Assembly: GCF_013141695.1 (NCBI RefSeq)
Contig: NZ_WHNY01000060.1
Span: 404,410 to 468,409, forward strand
DNA length: 64,000 nt
From: Paenibacillus plantarum
GTDB lineage: Bacteria; Bacillota; Bacilli; Paenibacillales; NBRC-103111
Direction: 5' to 3'
Every line of letters starts with the position of its first letter. The stretch's first letter is position 1. The position numbers were made by a program, and so were the translations under genes. This document shows, in pieces, positions 18,036-26,752 of the stretch. The notes below the pieces were generated by a model. That model saw only the letters and a program-made list of their open reading frames with translations. It was not told the DNA's origin and made no database searches.

Positions 18036-19448
18036 ATGAAAACAATGAAAAAAGGATTCATGGTTAGCGTATCAATGGTCTTGATCTTAAGCATGATGGC
18101 TGGATGCTCCACGAATAACGATAAACCAAGCGCATCGCCAATCGGAGAAGCAGCTACAAAAGCACCAGAGAAGACGGCAGCTCCTTCCACGGAGAAGGTT
18201 AAAATTACCTATTCGATGTGGGGAAGTGAGGCTGAAGGAAGCACAACCCAGGCAGCGGCGGATAAGTTTAATGCTTCTCAAAACAGAATCGAAGTCAAAG
18301 TGCAAGCGATTCCTTGGGAAAACTACATGACCAAACTGAATACGCAGGCAACGGCAGGTCAATTACCAGATACGGGAATATTGAAGGAGGATGGCGTTAT
18401 CCAGTGGTCCTCCGATGGTATGTTGAATGATGTAAGTGCCATGTACTCGGGAAGTGACAGCAAGCCGCTGGATAGCCTAGCTTACAAATATCAAGGCAAA
18501 ACCGTAGCCTATGCCGCTGCGAATGAAATCTTGCTCCTTTATTACAACAAAGACATGTTCGACAAAGCGAAAGTACCTTATCCGCCATCCGCACTCGATA
18601 AAGCATGGACATGGGATGAATTCGTAGCAACGGCCAAAAAGCTGACGGTCGATAAGAATGGCAAACATGCTGACGAGGCAGGATTTAATCCGCAGAGCAT
18701 CGTTCAGTATGGTGCATCCGTTGAAAATCTGGCATGGCAGTTGGAAGCCTGGGTGCTCAGCAATGGCGGCGGTTTCTATTCGGCTGACGGTACATCAGTG
18801 CGAATCGGGGAAGACGCCAGTATCGAAGCGATTCAGAAAGTCGCGGATCTGTACTTGAAAGACCATGTTGCCCCGTTGTCTGTTGGACAGACCGATGATG
18901 GCATTCAGCGTACCATTATCGCAGGAACGGTTGCCATGGCCACGAACGGCCAGTGGAACATAGGAACTAGCTTGAATGCAGCTAAGGATGCAGGACTGAA
19001 ATATGGCGTAGCCGTGTTACCTTACTTAAAGGAAAAGGTTACCCTCAACACGGGTGGTGCCAATGTCGTATTCTCTCAGACCAAGCATCCGAAAGAAGCT
19101 ATGGAATGGCTCAAATGGTACACGGCAGAAGAAAACAACTGGGGACTCATCTCATCGGGTATTTGGATGCCAACACTGAAAAAGTGGTATACGGATGAAA
19201 CGCTTACCCATAAATGGGTCGACAATAAGAACTTCCCTCCGTACAACGAATACAAGTCCGCTGTAGTCGATTATGCGCAATCCTCAGCCGCGAGACCCGC
19301 TTCTTGGTTCTACACGAATCATACGACGGACTTTAACACCTTGTTGGGATCGACTTTGGGAGATGTTTGGACAGGAAAAACTTCCGCCAAGGACGCTATT
19401 TCCAAAAATCTCGAAGCTTTAAAAGCAGCCAATAAAGGTAAAAAATAA
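18036..19448 (+). CDS. Extracellular sugar-binding lipoprotein, family 1
   Basis: A 470-residue lipoprotein with lipobox MMAGC, acylated Cys at 24, and a low-complexity Ala/Lys/Pro linker after it. The mature part (VKITYSMWGSEAE at the start) is a MalE-like periplasmic-binding fold for oligosaccharides. A GGAGGGG ribosome site precedes the ATG. It lies between the GH127 gene and its two permeases, so arabino-oligosaccharides are the likely ligand. Confidence 0.93.
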   Translation: MKTMKKGFMVSVSMVLILSMMAGCSTNNDKPSASPIGEAATKAPEKTAAPSTEKVKITYSMWGSEAEGSTTQAAADKFNASQNRIEVKVQAIPWENYMTKLNTQATAGQLPDTGILKEDGVIQWSSDGMLNDVSAMYSGSDSKPLDSLAYKYQGKTVAYAAANEILLLYYNKDMFDKAKVPYPPSALDKAWTWDEFVATAKKLTVDKNGKHADEAGFNPQSIVQYGASVENLAWQLEAWVLSNGGGFYSADGTSVRIGEDASIEAIQKVADLYLKDHVAPLSVGQTDDGIQRTIIAGTVAMATNGQWNIGTSLNAAKDAGLKYGVAVLPYLKEKVTLNTGGANVVFSQTKHPKEAMEWLKWYTAEENNWGLISSGIWMPTLKKWYTDETLTHKWVDNKNFPPYNEYKSAVVDYAQSSAARPASWFYTNHTTDFNTLLGSTLGDVWTGKTSAKDAISKNLEALKAANKGKK

Positions 19449-19456
19449 CGTATAGG

Positions 19457-19509
19457 AAGGATGATCGCCATGAACAACCGCCAAAAACAAGCAAGCGGCG
19501 GTCATCCTT
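19457..19509 (+). other. Long stem-loop between binding protein and permease genes
   Basis: AAGGATGATCGCC (19457-19469) pairs with GGCGGTCATCCTT (19497-19509), 13 bp with one wobble and a 27-nt loop, and no T run. Such hairpins between a binding protein and its permeases often protect the upstream mRNA and give more binding protein than permease. A small ORF starts in the loop. Confidence 0.7.
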
Positions 19510-19547
19510 CACATACGAGGTGGGGGGCAAGATATGGAAACTGTTAA
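19470..19547 (+). CDS. Possible 25-residue leader ORF overlapping the permease start
   Basis: ATG at 19470 with AGGAAGG about 9 nt upstream opens a 25-codon frame rich in basic and polar residues (MNNRQKQASGG at the start, RYGNC at the end) that stops 14 nt inside the permease gene. Its start codon sits at the foot of the 13-bp hairpin. It may couple translation or be fortuitous; no family is recognised. Confidence 0.3.
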   Translation: MNNRQKQASGGHPSHTRWGARYGNC

Positions 19548-20457
19548 TAAACCTCAGCAACGCCGTTCCCGCTTTCATTCCAGCGAGGCAAGAGTTGCTT
19601 ACATATGCTTGATTCCGGCAATACTCGGACTAATCTTCCTGACCTATTTGCCTCTTCTTGGCGTGTTGGGCATTAGTATGACGAATTGGACAGGGCTAAA
19701 AAACCCTGAATTCGTCGGTTTCAGCAATTATATTACGCTATTTACTACCGATCCTTATATAAAAGATTCAATTATCGCAACGCTTTACTTCGCATTTTTA
19801 TCCGTAGCCGGAAGCATGATTTATTCACTTTTCATCGCGATGTTGTTGAACCGTAAAATTCCGGCAAGAGGTTTCTTCAGAGCTGTATTCTATGTCCCTT
19901 TCGTTTTGCCTGCTGCGGCTATATACGTAGGATGGTCCTGGCTTTACGAGGCGAATTTTGGTTTCTTCAACTACCTCCTTTCCGAAATCGGATTGAACAA
20001 AGTTCTCTTTATCGCCGATTCCAATTACGTAATCCCATCTCTTTCATTGATTGCGGTCTGGCTGTCGGGGAATTTAATCGTTATTTTTTTGGCAGGTCTT
20101 CAGAGCGTTCCGAACGTCTATCATGAAGCGGCTGAAATGGATGGTGCAAACGGATGGCAACGCTTCCTTCATGTCACCTTGCCTTGTATGACGCCGATCA
20201 TCTTTTACAACCTGTTGCTGAGCCTGATTGCTAATCTACAAGTCGTTACGCCGGCCCTTGCTCTGACGAATGGCGGTCCTGGCAACTCTTCCCGATTCAT
20301 GACTTATCTCATGTATGATCAGGCATTCGTCAATTACAAGCTGGGCTATGCGTGCGCGACGACCTTTATTATTTTCGCCATTCTTGCCGCTTTTACTGCC
20401 GTTTTGTTTAAGACGTCGAAACGGTGGATCTTTTCCGAAGGAGACGACGATAAATGA
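19534..20457 (+). CDS. ABC sugar transporter permease, UgpA/MalF type
   Basis: A 307-residue permease with six membrane helices; the first runs from about residue 20 to 45. The EAA loop appears as YHEAAEMDGANGWQRF at about residues 196-212. It pairs with the next gene, with which it overlaps by 4 nt (ATGA), to form the arabino-oligosaccharide channel. A GGTGGGGGG ribosome site precedes the ATG. Confidence 0.93.
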   Translation: METVNKPQQRRSRFHSSEARVAYICLIPAILGLIFLTYLPLLGVLGISMTNWTGLKNPEFVGFSNYITLFTTDPYIKDSIIATLYFAFLSVAGSMIYSLFIAMLLNRKIPARGFFRAVFYVPFVLPAAAIYVGWSWLYEANFGFFNYLLSEIGLNKVLFIADSNYVIPSLSLIAVWLSGNLIVIFLAGLQSVPNVYHEAAEMDGANGWQRFLHVTLPCMTPIIFYNLLLSLIANLQVVTPALALTNGGPGNSSRFMTYLMYDQAFVNYKLGYACATTFIIFAILAAFTAVLFKTSKRWIFSEGDDDK

Positions 20458-21323
20458 GCGAAGTCGCATACGCCAGATTTAAGAGCAAGAAGCGCAGTGA
20501 ACGAACGATAAACGTACTTACGCTTATAGTCGTCATCGTATTTGCCCTCATCGTGCTATTCCCGATCTGGTGGATATTCCGAACGTCACTGATGACGAAT
20601 CCCGAGATCTACAAATATCCGCCGTCTCTCATACCGAAGAATTGGTTGTTTTCCAATTATGAAAAAACATTGAATATATTTAAATTTTGGAAATATTTGT
20701 GGAATACGATGATCATTATTGTTCCTTCCTGTTTGGGGGGAACGTTCACGGCCACCTTGTGCGGATATGCATTTGCGAGGTTGCGCTTTAGAGGCAAACA
20801 ATTGATCTGGATCCTTTGCGTCGGCTCAATGCTCTTGCCTGCCATGGTTACGCTGATTCCCCTGTACATTGGATGGACACGGGGGTTGGGGCTCCATGAC
20901 AGCTATCTGCCATTGATTTTGCCCTATTTTTGCGGCGGCGGCGCTTTTAATATCTTTTTGATCAGGCAGTTCATTCTCTCCATACCGAGAGAACTCGACC
21001 AAGCGGCAACGATAGACGGCGCCGGGTACTTCCGGATTTTGTTCAGCATTATTATGCCGGCGATCAAGCCCGCTATGATCGTCGTCGCCTTGTTTATTTT
21101 CATCGGATTATGGAATGATTTGCTCCAACAGATGATTTACATTAATTCGAGCGATAAATTCACCATAGCGTTGGGACTTACCAATTTTAAAGGTCAATTA
21201 AAGCAAGATTGGTCGTTGACGATGGCAGCCACGTGCTTGTCCTTTGCTCCAGGCGTTATTTTCTACCTAATTGGTCAAAGGTATTTTGTAGAAGGAATCA
21301 CGCTGACTGGTTTGAAAAGTTAA
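20454..21323 (+). CDS. ABC sugar transporter permease, UgpE/MalG type
   Basis: A 289-residue permease with six helices and EAA loop LDQAATIDGAGYFRILF at about residues 182-199. It starts in a 4-nt overlap with the preceding permease and ends the GH127-importer transcript at a terminator. No ATPase is encoded nearby. Confidence 0.93.
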   Translation: MSEVAYARFKSKKRSERTINVLTLIVVIVFALIVLFPIWWIFRTSLMTNPEIYKYPPSLIPKNWLFSNYEKTLNIFKFWKYLWNTMIIIVPSCLGGTFTATLCGYAFARLRFRGKQLIWILCVGSMLLPAMVTLIPLYIGWTRGLGLHDSYLPLILPYFCGGGAFNIFLIRQFILSIPRELDQAATIDGAGYFRILFSIIMPAIKPAMIVVALFIFIGLWNDLLQQMIYINSSDKFTIALGLTNFKGQLKQDWSLTMAATCLSFAPGVIFYLIGQRYFVEGITLTGLKS

Positions 21324-21330
21324 TCCGAAG

Positions 21331-21366
21331 AGCCCCTTGAAGGATAACCCTTTAGGGGGTTTTTTA
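21331..21366 (+). terminator. Rho-independent terminator after the GH127 operon
   Basis: CCCCTTGAAGG and CCCTTTAGGGG form an imperfect hairpin followed by a run of six or more T residues. Confidence 0.75.
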
Positions 21367-21421
21367 GGTTGATATTTTTAAATAAATCTACGGGGACATT
21401 AGTTCATATAGTGTAAAAATA

Positions 21422-21612
21422 GGTTGTGAAACTTAAAGTAAATCGCACAAATTTTAGATATGATAGGAAATGTAAGCGTTACAAAATTTAACAAATGATA
21501 GGGGGTGTGCCCCAAAGGATGACAGCACGATACAGCCAGGATCGAAGCCTAATGGTAAGATGAATCCCCGCTAGATGTCGAAGAAATCTAAGATGAGAAG
21601 AGAGGCTATTTA
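21422..21612 (+). promoter_or_regulatory. Regulatory region and leader of the DUF5695-like gene
   Basis: GGTTGTGAA at 21422 resembles the GGTTGTAA half-sites before GH127. TATGAT at 21459-21464 could be the -10. TGTAAGCGTTACA at 21471-21483 is a cre-like, near-palindromic operator. The transcript would then carry about 120 nt of leader, with hairpin GGGG-TGTG-CCCC at 21502-21513 and further GC-rich stretches to 21580. I cannot match the leader to a riboswitch class. Confidence 0.45.
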
Positions 21613-24600
21613 ATGAAGCAAATACTTAGTAAGTATTGGAGTATGATGTCAAAGTCACAACGTATGCAACTGTTTGCAGCTTCAACATTTACTGCAGCAG
21701 CCATTCTGTTGGTACCGCAACTCGCTTCAGCCAATACCATTACGAATAGTAATTTTACGGTTCAGACGGGTACGAATGGCGAAATTACTTCTCTACAAAT
21801 TGGTGGGGATACGTATCCAACCAACTATGTCATGAATGCAACGAATGCACCAAATCAGAATACAGCGGATCATCAATGGGTTGGAGAGCTTATGTTTACT
21901 TATAAGCTTGGAACAGGAGCCTGGACGCAGGCGCTTTCGAGTAAATCGGCGGATGGCAGAACGACTTCCCAAACGGGCAATACCGTCAATATTACGTATC
22001 AAAATTCAACCAACAGTGCAGGTATAAAAAACTTCAAAGTGGATGAATCGTATTCCCTCGTGAGTGACTATTTGAAATGGCAAATTACCGTTACGAATAC
22101 GAGCACGCAAACTTTGGAAATCGGTGATTTCGGCCTCCCGCTTCCCTTCAACGAATTTTTCACTGCCGGCAATAATGATGAGATCTATGAAACACGCGTC
22201 ATTACACATGCCTTTATCGGTAACAATAGTTCATATATTGTAGCGCAGCGCCCTAGCGGTATTGGTCCTTCCCTCCTCATGGTACCTGATACGACGACGG
22301 GAGCGGGACTTGAGTATCAAGACAATTGGCGTGTTGAGGAGCATCCAGGCAGCATGTGGGCTGCTGATCAAGGCGGCTATGCGAAGGGGCTGAATGTGTA
22401 CTATATCCACTCTAATGTGATTAAAAGCAATGGTCGCGGCTATTTGCCCAACACGAGTCTGACGTTAGCACCAGGGGCAAGTAAAACGTACGCCTTCAAA
22501 TTTTTTAAAGCTGCCGATGAGTATGCTGTTCAAGACAGGCTATATAGCGAAGGTATGGTCGATTTCAATGTGGTTCCTGGCATGATTGTGCCAACGAATC
22601 AGACGGCTAAGTTTGATTTGCACACGTCCAAAGCGATTACTGCCGTTACGGCACAATACCCGTCAGAGACGACAATTACTTCTTTAGGTACGACAGGAAC
22701 GGATCACAAATTATATCAGATGACCATGACTCATTTGGGACAGAACAATATTACGGTTACGTACGGCTCAGGCGAGAAAACAGTTCTTCAATTCTATGCC
22801 ATTGAGCCTATTGATGCGGCATTACAGCGGCATTCGACGTTCATGGTGAACAATCAACAATGGAATGTACCAGGGGATATTCGTGATAAAGTGTTCGACG
22901 ACTGGATGATGCAGACCAAGGCCAAGCGAAACAATTTCGCAGGATACTGGGGCTGGGGAGATGACTGGGGGCTTACACATGGTCAATTCCTTGCCGAGAA
23001 AAATGCGATTACCCCTATCGCTTCCGAAGTAACAGCGGTTGATAACTATTTGGAAACGGCCGTATGGACGAATTTGATGAATGGTCATCATACCGATTAT
23101 CTTGTTCCAGACTTTCTAATGGCACAGCCGAACACAACGCCAACCTATCGGGGCTATGCGTATCCGCACATCTACAATACGTACTTCAGTATGTATAAAA
23201 TTGCAAAGCTTTACCCGAATCTTGTGACCTACAAGAATCCCAAAAATACGTATTTGCTTCGCGCATATAATGTGTTCAAAGCTTTGTATGACGGACCTGT
23301 TGCCTACAACTGGTCAACGGGCTTAATGGGTGAATTGACGACACCGGACATTATTAAAGCACTTCAAGATGAGGGCTATACCACACAAGCGAACGATATC
23401 ATTAGCAAAATGGCAACGAAATACAGCAATTTTTCAGCAAATTCCTATCCGTACGGATCAGAATACAGCTATGACAATACAGGGGAAGAATCGGTCTACA
23501 TGCTGGCCAAAATGAATAACAACACTACCATCAAAGGTAAAATCAATGCCAAAACGAGAGCAGCACGTGGTCATATGCCAGTGTGGTACTACTACACGGA
23601 TCCTGTAACCATTACGGGGGACAACTGGTGGAATTTCCAATACAGTACGTCTCTTGCAGGGTATGCGATGGATGACTGGATACGTACGAACTCCACAACG
23701 CCTGAAAGGGAACAGCGGTTATCCTATGCGGCCAAAATAGCGAATATAAGTGCGATTAATTCCGGTCAAATTAGTAGTGATGCAGCGAACATCGGGGCTG
23801 TTTCTTGGACGTATCAAGCAAGTAAAGGAAATAACGGCGCTCTTGGACTTGACGGCGGTCCGCTATTTAATGGCTGGCGCGGGATGAGTGGAGAGGCTGA
23901 TCTGGGGCTGTTCGGCGCTTTGAAAATTCTAAGTGCGGATATTGCAGTTGATCCCATCTTTGGCTTATATGGCTATGGGGCGGACGTTACCTTGAGCAGT
24001 GGGAAATATACGATCACGCCGAAGGATGGCTTGTTCAAACGATTGAATCTCATTACAGAGAAATTGTCCATGGAGCTTGAGCGCGACCAATATACATCAG
24101 CAATCGTGGCAACGGCTAAGAATGATGTCAACTTTACTTTGAAGAATTCAACGACAACAGCAGCGCACGTTACGAAAGTTACCTTCACTGGTCTTGCGGC
24201 TGGTACGTATAATGTGCTTGTCAACAATGTACAAACGGGTACTGTGACAGCGACGACAAGTGCGAAAACGATTGTTAATCTTAGCATTGGCACGAATGCT
24301 ACGTACGATGTGAAACTGCAAGTAGGCACACCTTCAGGGCCTCAAGACGTTGCACCGCAAGGAACAGCGACGACCTCATTCGTGTCAACTTGGGAAAGCC
24401 TTGCAGGGCTGAACGATGGTTATGCGCCAACAAGTTCAAATGATAGAGGACATCTTGTATACGGTAACTGGAATAATCCAGGAACGACACAATGGGTGCA
24501 ATACGATTTTGCATCAGCTAAAACATTATCTAGTACTGCGATCTATTGGTTTGATGATGATCAAGGCATCGATCTGCCAGCTTCCTATACCATCCAATAT

Positions 24601-24774
24601 TGGAATGGGACAGCATGGGTCAACGTAGCAAGTCCATCAGGACTAGGGGTTGTCGCTAATCAATACAACACGACGACATTTACGCCTGTTTCTACAACCA
24701 AAATCCGTGTCAACATAACAGCCAAAGCAACCACATCAACAGGAATTGAATCGTGGAGAGTATTCGGAACATAA
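21613..24774 (+). CDS. Secreted DUF5695-like protein with C-terminal discoidin-type domain, putative glycan-active enzyme
   Basis: A 1053-residue secreted protein. The signal peptide spans about residues 1-40 (cleavage near LASA-NT). An N-terminal beta-sandwich region (about 41-380) precedes a helical barrel-like region rich in Trp and Tyr (about 400-800; AGYWGWGDDWGL, YGSEYSYDNTGEE, NWWNFQYSTSLAGYAMDDW read in parts). Residues about 906-1053 look like an F5/8 type C (CBM32-like) domain. The overall pattern matches my recollection of DUF5695 proteins of Paenibacillus, which I cannot verify here. Conserved Asp/Glu-rich loops make a glycosidase or lyase plausible. Context between the GH127 importer operon and GH51 suggests arabinan or arabinogalactan. 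Ribosome site AGAGAGG precedes the ATG. Confidence 0.65.
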   Translation: MKQILSKYWSMMSKSQRMQLFAASTFTAAAILLVPQLASANTITNSNFTVQTGTNGEITSLQIGGDTYPTNYVMNATNAPNQNTADHQWVGELMFTYKLGTGAWTQALSSKSADGRTTSQTGNTVNITYQNSTNSAGIKNFKVDESYSLVSDYLKWQITVTNTSTQTLEIGDFGLPLPFNEFFTAGNNDEIYETRVITHAFIGNNSSYIVAQRPSGIGPSLLMVPDTTTGAGLEYQDNWRVEEHPGSMWAADQGGYAKGLNVYYIHSNVIKSNGRGYLPNTSLTLAPGASKTYAFKFFKAADEYAVQDRLYSEGMVDFNVVPGMIVPTNQTAKFDLHTSKAITAVTAQYPSETTITSLGTTGTDHKLYQMTMTHLGQNNITVTYGSGEKTVLQFYAIEPIDAALQRHSTFMVNNQQWNVPGDIRDKVFDDWMMQTKAKRNNFAGYWGWGDDWGLTHGQFLAEKNAITPIASEVTAVDNYLETAVWTNLMNGHHTDYLVPDFLMAQPNTTPTYRGYAYPHIYNTYFSMYKIAKLYPNLVTYKNPKNTYLLRAYNVFKALYDGPVAYNWSTGLMGELTTPDIIKALQDEGYTTQANDIISKMATKYSNFSANSYPYGSEYSYDNTGEESVYMLAKMNNNTTIKGKINAKTRAARGHMPVWYYYTDPVTITGDNWWNFQYSTSLAGYAMDDWIRTNSTTPEREQRLSYAAKIANISAINSGQISSDAANIGAVSWTYQASKGNNGALGLDGGPLFNGWRGMSGEADLGLFGALKILSADIAVDPIFGLYGYGADVTLSSGKYTITPKDGLFKRLNLITEKLSMELERDQYTSAIVATAKNDVNFTLKNSTTTAAHVTKVTFTGLAAGTYNVLVNNVQTGTVTATTSAKTIVNLSIGTNATYDVKLQVGTPSGPQDVAPQGTATTSFVSTWESLAGLNDGYAPTSSNDRGHLVYGNWNNPGTTQWVQYDFASAKTLSSTAIYWFDDDQGIDLPASYTIQYWNGTAWVNVASPSGLGVVANQYNTTTFTPVSTTKIRVNITAKATTSTGIESWRVFGT

Positions 24775-24790
24775 TTCATTCCATTTCGTA

Positions 24791-24833
24791 GAAGCTGCCT
24801 CTCGGATCTTCTTAGATCTGAAGGGCAGCTTTC
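24791..24833 (+). terminator. Stem-loop between DUF5695-like and GH51 genes
   Basis: AAGCTGCC (24792-24799) pairs with GGCAGCTT, and an inner GATCT/AGATC stem with a TCTT loop extends it. The T run is short, so this may attenuate rather than stop transcription into GH51. Confidence 0.6.
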
Positions 24834-24863
24834 CGATAACCGATCATCAGGAGGAAGAGAGAT

Positions 24864-26375
24864 ATGACGACCGTGTTAAAAGCGAGCATGAAATTGGATA
24901 AAGATTTTCGAATTGCTGAAGTCGATGAGCGCATTTACGGATCTTTCATTGAGCATCTGGGGCGTGCTGTTTATGGCGGCATTTATGAGCCAGGGCATCC
25001 GGCAGCAGATGAACATGGCTTTAGGCAGGATGTTCGTGCGATGATCGATGAAATTGGTGTCCCTATCGTTCGTTATCCAGGAGGCAACTTCGTCTCAGGA
25101 TACAACTGGGAGGATGGTGTCGGACCGATTAGTGGTAGACCTGCCAAGCTGGAGTTGGCATGGCGTGTACTAGAACCGAATTTATTTGGCACCAATGAAT
25201 TTCTAGCATGGACCAAACAAGTCAAAGCACAAGCGATGATGGCAGTTAACTTAGGAACTAGAGGGATTGATGATGCCAGAAACTTAGTGGAATATTGCAA
25301 TCATCCTGCGGGATCATATTGGAGCAATTTAAGAATTGCCCACGGTTATCCAGAGGCTTACGGGATTAAGACGTGGTGTTTAGGCAATGAGATGGATGGG
25401 CCCTGGCAAATTGGTGCCAAAACGGCAGATGATTATGGTCGATTGGCGAATGAAACAGCGAAAGCGATGAAATTCGTTGATCCGACGATCGAGTTGGTGG
25501 TATGCGGAAGTTCTTTCCGAAGTATGCCAACTTATGTGGAGTGGGAAGCCACCGTGCTGGACCATACGTATGATAATGTTGACTATCTATCCTTACATAC
25601 GTACTATGGAAACGCAGATAATGACACCGCTAATTACTTGGCCAAATCGCTGGATATGACAGCCTTTATACAAGAGATCATTGCGGTGTGTGATTATATA
25701 AAAGCCAAAAAAAGAAGTATAAAAACGATGATGCTTTCTTTCGATGAATGGAATGTATGGTTTCATACCTTGGAGTCAGACAAGAAGATGGAACCGTGGC
25801 AATTTGCGCCTCCACAGCTTGAAGATGTATATACGTTGGAGGACGCATTAATGGTAGGCACAATGCTGATCACACTATTAAAACATGCGGATCGCGTGAA
25901 AATTGCCTGCTTAGCGCAGTTAGTGAATGTCATAGCCCCTATTATGACGCAAACGGGAGGACCTGCTTGGCGCCAAACGATTTTTTATCCGTATATGCAC
26001 GCTTCTGTTTATGGGAGAGGAACCGTGCTGCATTCGTTCATAGATGCTCCTAAATATGATACGAAGGACTATACGGATGTCCCTTATCTGGATGCGGTTG
26101 CTGTTCATCAGGAAGAAAAAGACGAACTTACGATATTTGCAATCAATAAAAGTCTAGATTCCTCATTAGTTGTTTCTTGCGACTTGCGCAGCTTTGAGGG
26201 ATACCGAGTGTTGGAACATATTGTATTGGAAAATAAAGATGAGAAAGCCGTGAACACGATGAATCATCCTAATCGAGTGACTCCGCATAGCGATGGGGAT
26301 GCTGCCATTGATGACGATATGCTGATCGGAACGTTGCCAAAGTTATCTTGGAATGTGATACGTCTGCGCAAGTAA
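24864..26375 (+). CDS. abfA: Alpha-L-arabinofuranosidase, GH51
   Basis: A 503-residue cytoplasmic enzyme of the normal GH51 length. It hydrolyses alpha-L-arabinofuranosyl groups from arabino-oligosaccharides with retention. Acid/base E176 lies in CLGNEMDGPWQIG and nucleophile E295 in SFDEWNVW, close to the numbering of the characterised Geobacillus enzyme. The TIM barrel is followed by a C-terminal beta-sandwich from about residue 385. No signal peptide is present, so it works with GH127 on imported sugars. CAGGAGGA precedes the ATG. No promoter is evident in the 89-bp gap, so it may be transcribed through the preceding stem-loop. Confidence 0.95.
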   Translation: MTTVLKASMKLDKDFRIAEVDERIYGSFIEHLGRAVYGGIYEPGHPAADEHGFRQDVRAMIDEIGVPIVRYPGGNFVSGYNWEDGVGPISGRPAKLELAWRVLEPNLFGTNEFLAWTKQVKAQAMMAVNLGTRGIDDARNLVEYCNHPAGSYWSNLRIAHGYPEAYGIKTWCLGNEMDGPWQIGAKTADDYGRLANETAKAMKFVDPTIELVVCGSSFRSMPTYVEWEATVLDHTYDNVDYLSLHTYYGNADNDTANYLAKSLDMTAFIQEIIAVCDYIKAKKRSIKTMMLSFDEWNVWFHTLESDKKMEPWQFAPPQLEDVYTLEDALMVGTMLITLLKHADRVKIACLAQLVNVIAPIMTQTGGPAWRQTIFYPYMHASVYGRGTVLHSFIDAPKYDTKDYTDVPYLDAVAVHQEEKDELTIFAINKSLDSSLVVSCDLRSFEGYRVLEHIVLENKDEKAVNTMNHPNRVTPHSDGDAAIDDDMLIGTLPKLSWNVIRLRK

Positions 26376-26381
26376 AACAAG

Positions 26382-26424
26382 TAGCCAGTAACCTTGAGAT
26401 ATCTAGGTTGCTGGCTATTTATTT
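26382..26424 (+). terminator. Rho-independent terminator after GH51
   Basis: TAGCCAGTAACCT (26382-26394) pairs with AGGTTGCTGGCTA (26405-26417) with one wobble, followed by TTTATTTA. Confidence 0.8.
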
Positions 26425-26460
26425 AAGTAATCGAAGTTACCCTTCAGACTGCCAGATGAA

Positions 26461-26645
26461 TAGATGGAAAATGTACAGTTAAATATTGGAATTTTGAGAT
26501 CAAACACCGAGTAGATGGAAAACATACAGTTAATTTTGCGCGTTTTACGCGATCTGAACAAAAAAGGCAGTTTTAACTACATAATTTACAGTTAAATTGA
26601 ATTTTCGAGGAAATTCCTCGAAAATAGCTGTATATTTTCCAGTTA
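26461..26645. repeat. Array of four 21-nt repeat units, all in the same orientation
   Basis: Each unit starts TA and ends CAGTTA; the ends lie at 26481, 26532, 26594 and 26645, giving spacings of 51, 62 and 51 bp. The cores read TAGATGGAAAA..TACAGTTA or close variants. Between the last two units a perfect 12-bp-arm palindrome ATTTTCGAGGAA-A-TTCCTCGAAAAT sits at 26601-26625. The array fills the gap between the convergent GH51 and AraC genes, where no coding region is present. Confidence 0.8.
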
Positions 26646-26752
26646 ATCAAATGTGTGAATGACAAGACCACGCCAAACCTACAAATGAACTCGATGACCA
26701 ACAACGTCTTACGGCGAGATCCCGTGTTCGCGTTTCATGCGGGGCATGATGG

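Noticed and set aside
21484..21612. Cyclic-di-GMP or fluoride riboswitch
   Set aside because: The conserved GCAAA/GCAAAGCC blocks of the first and the GATGGNGTTC block of the second are missing.
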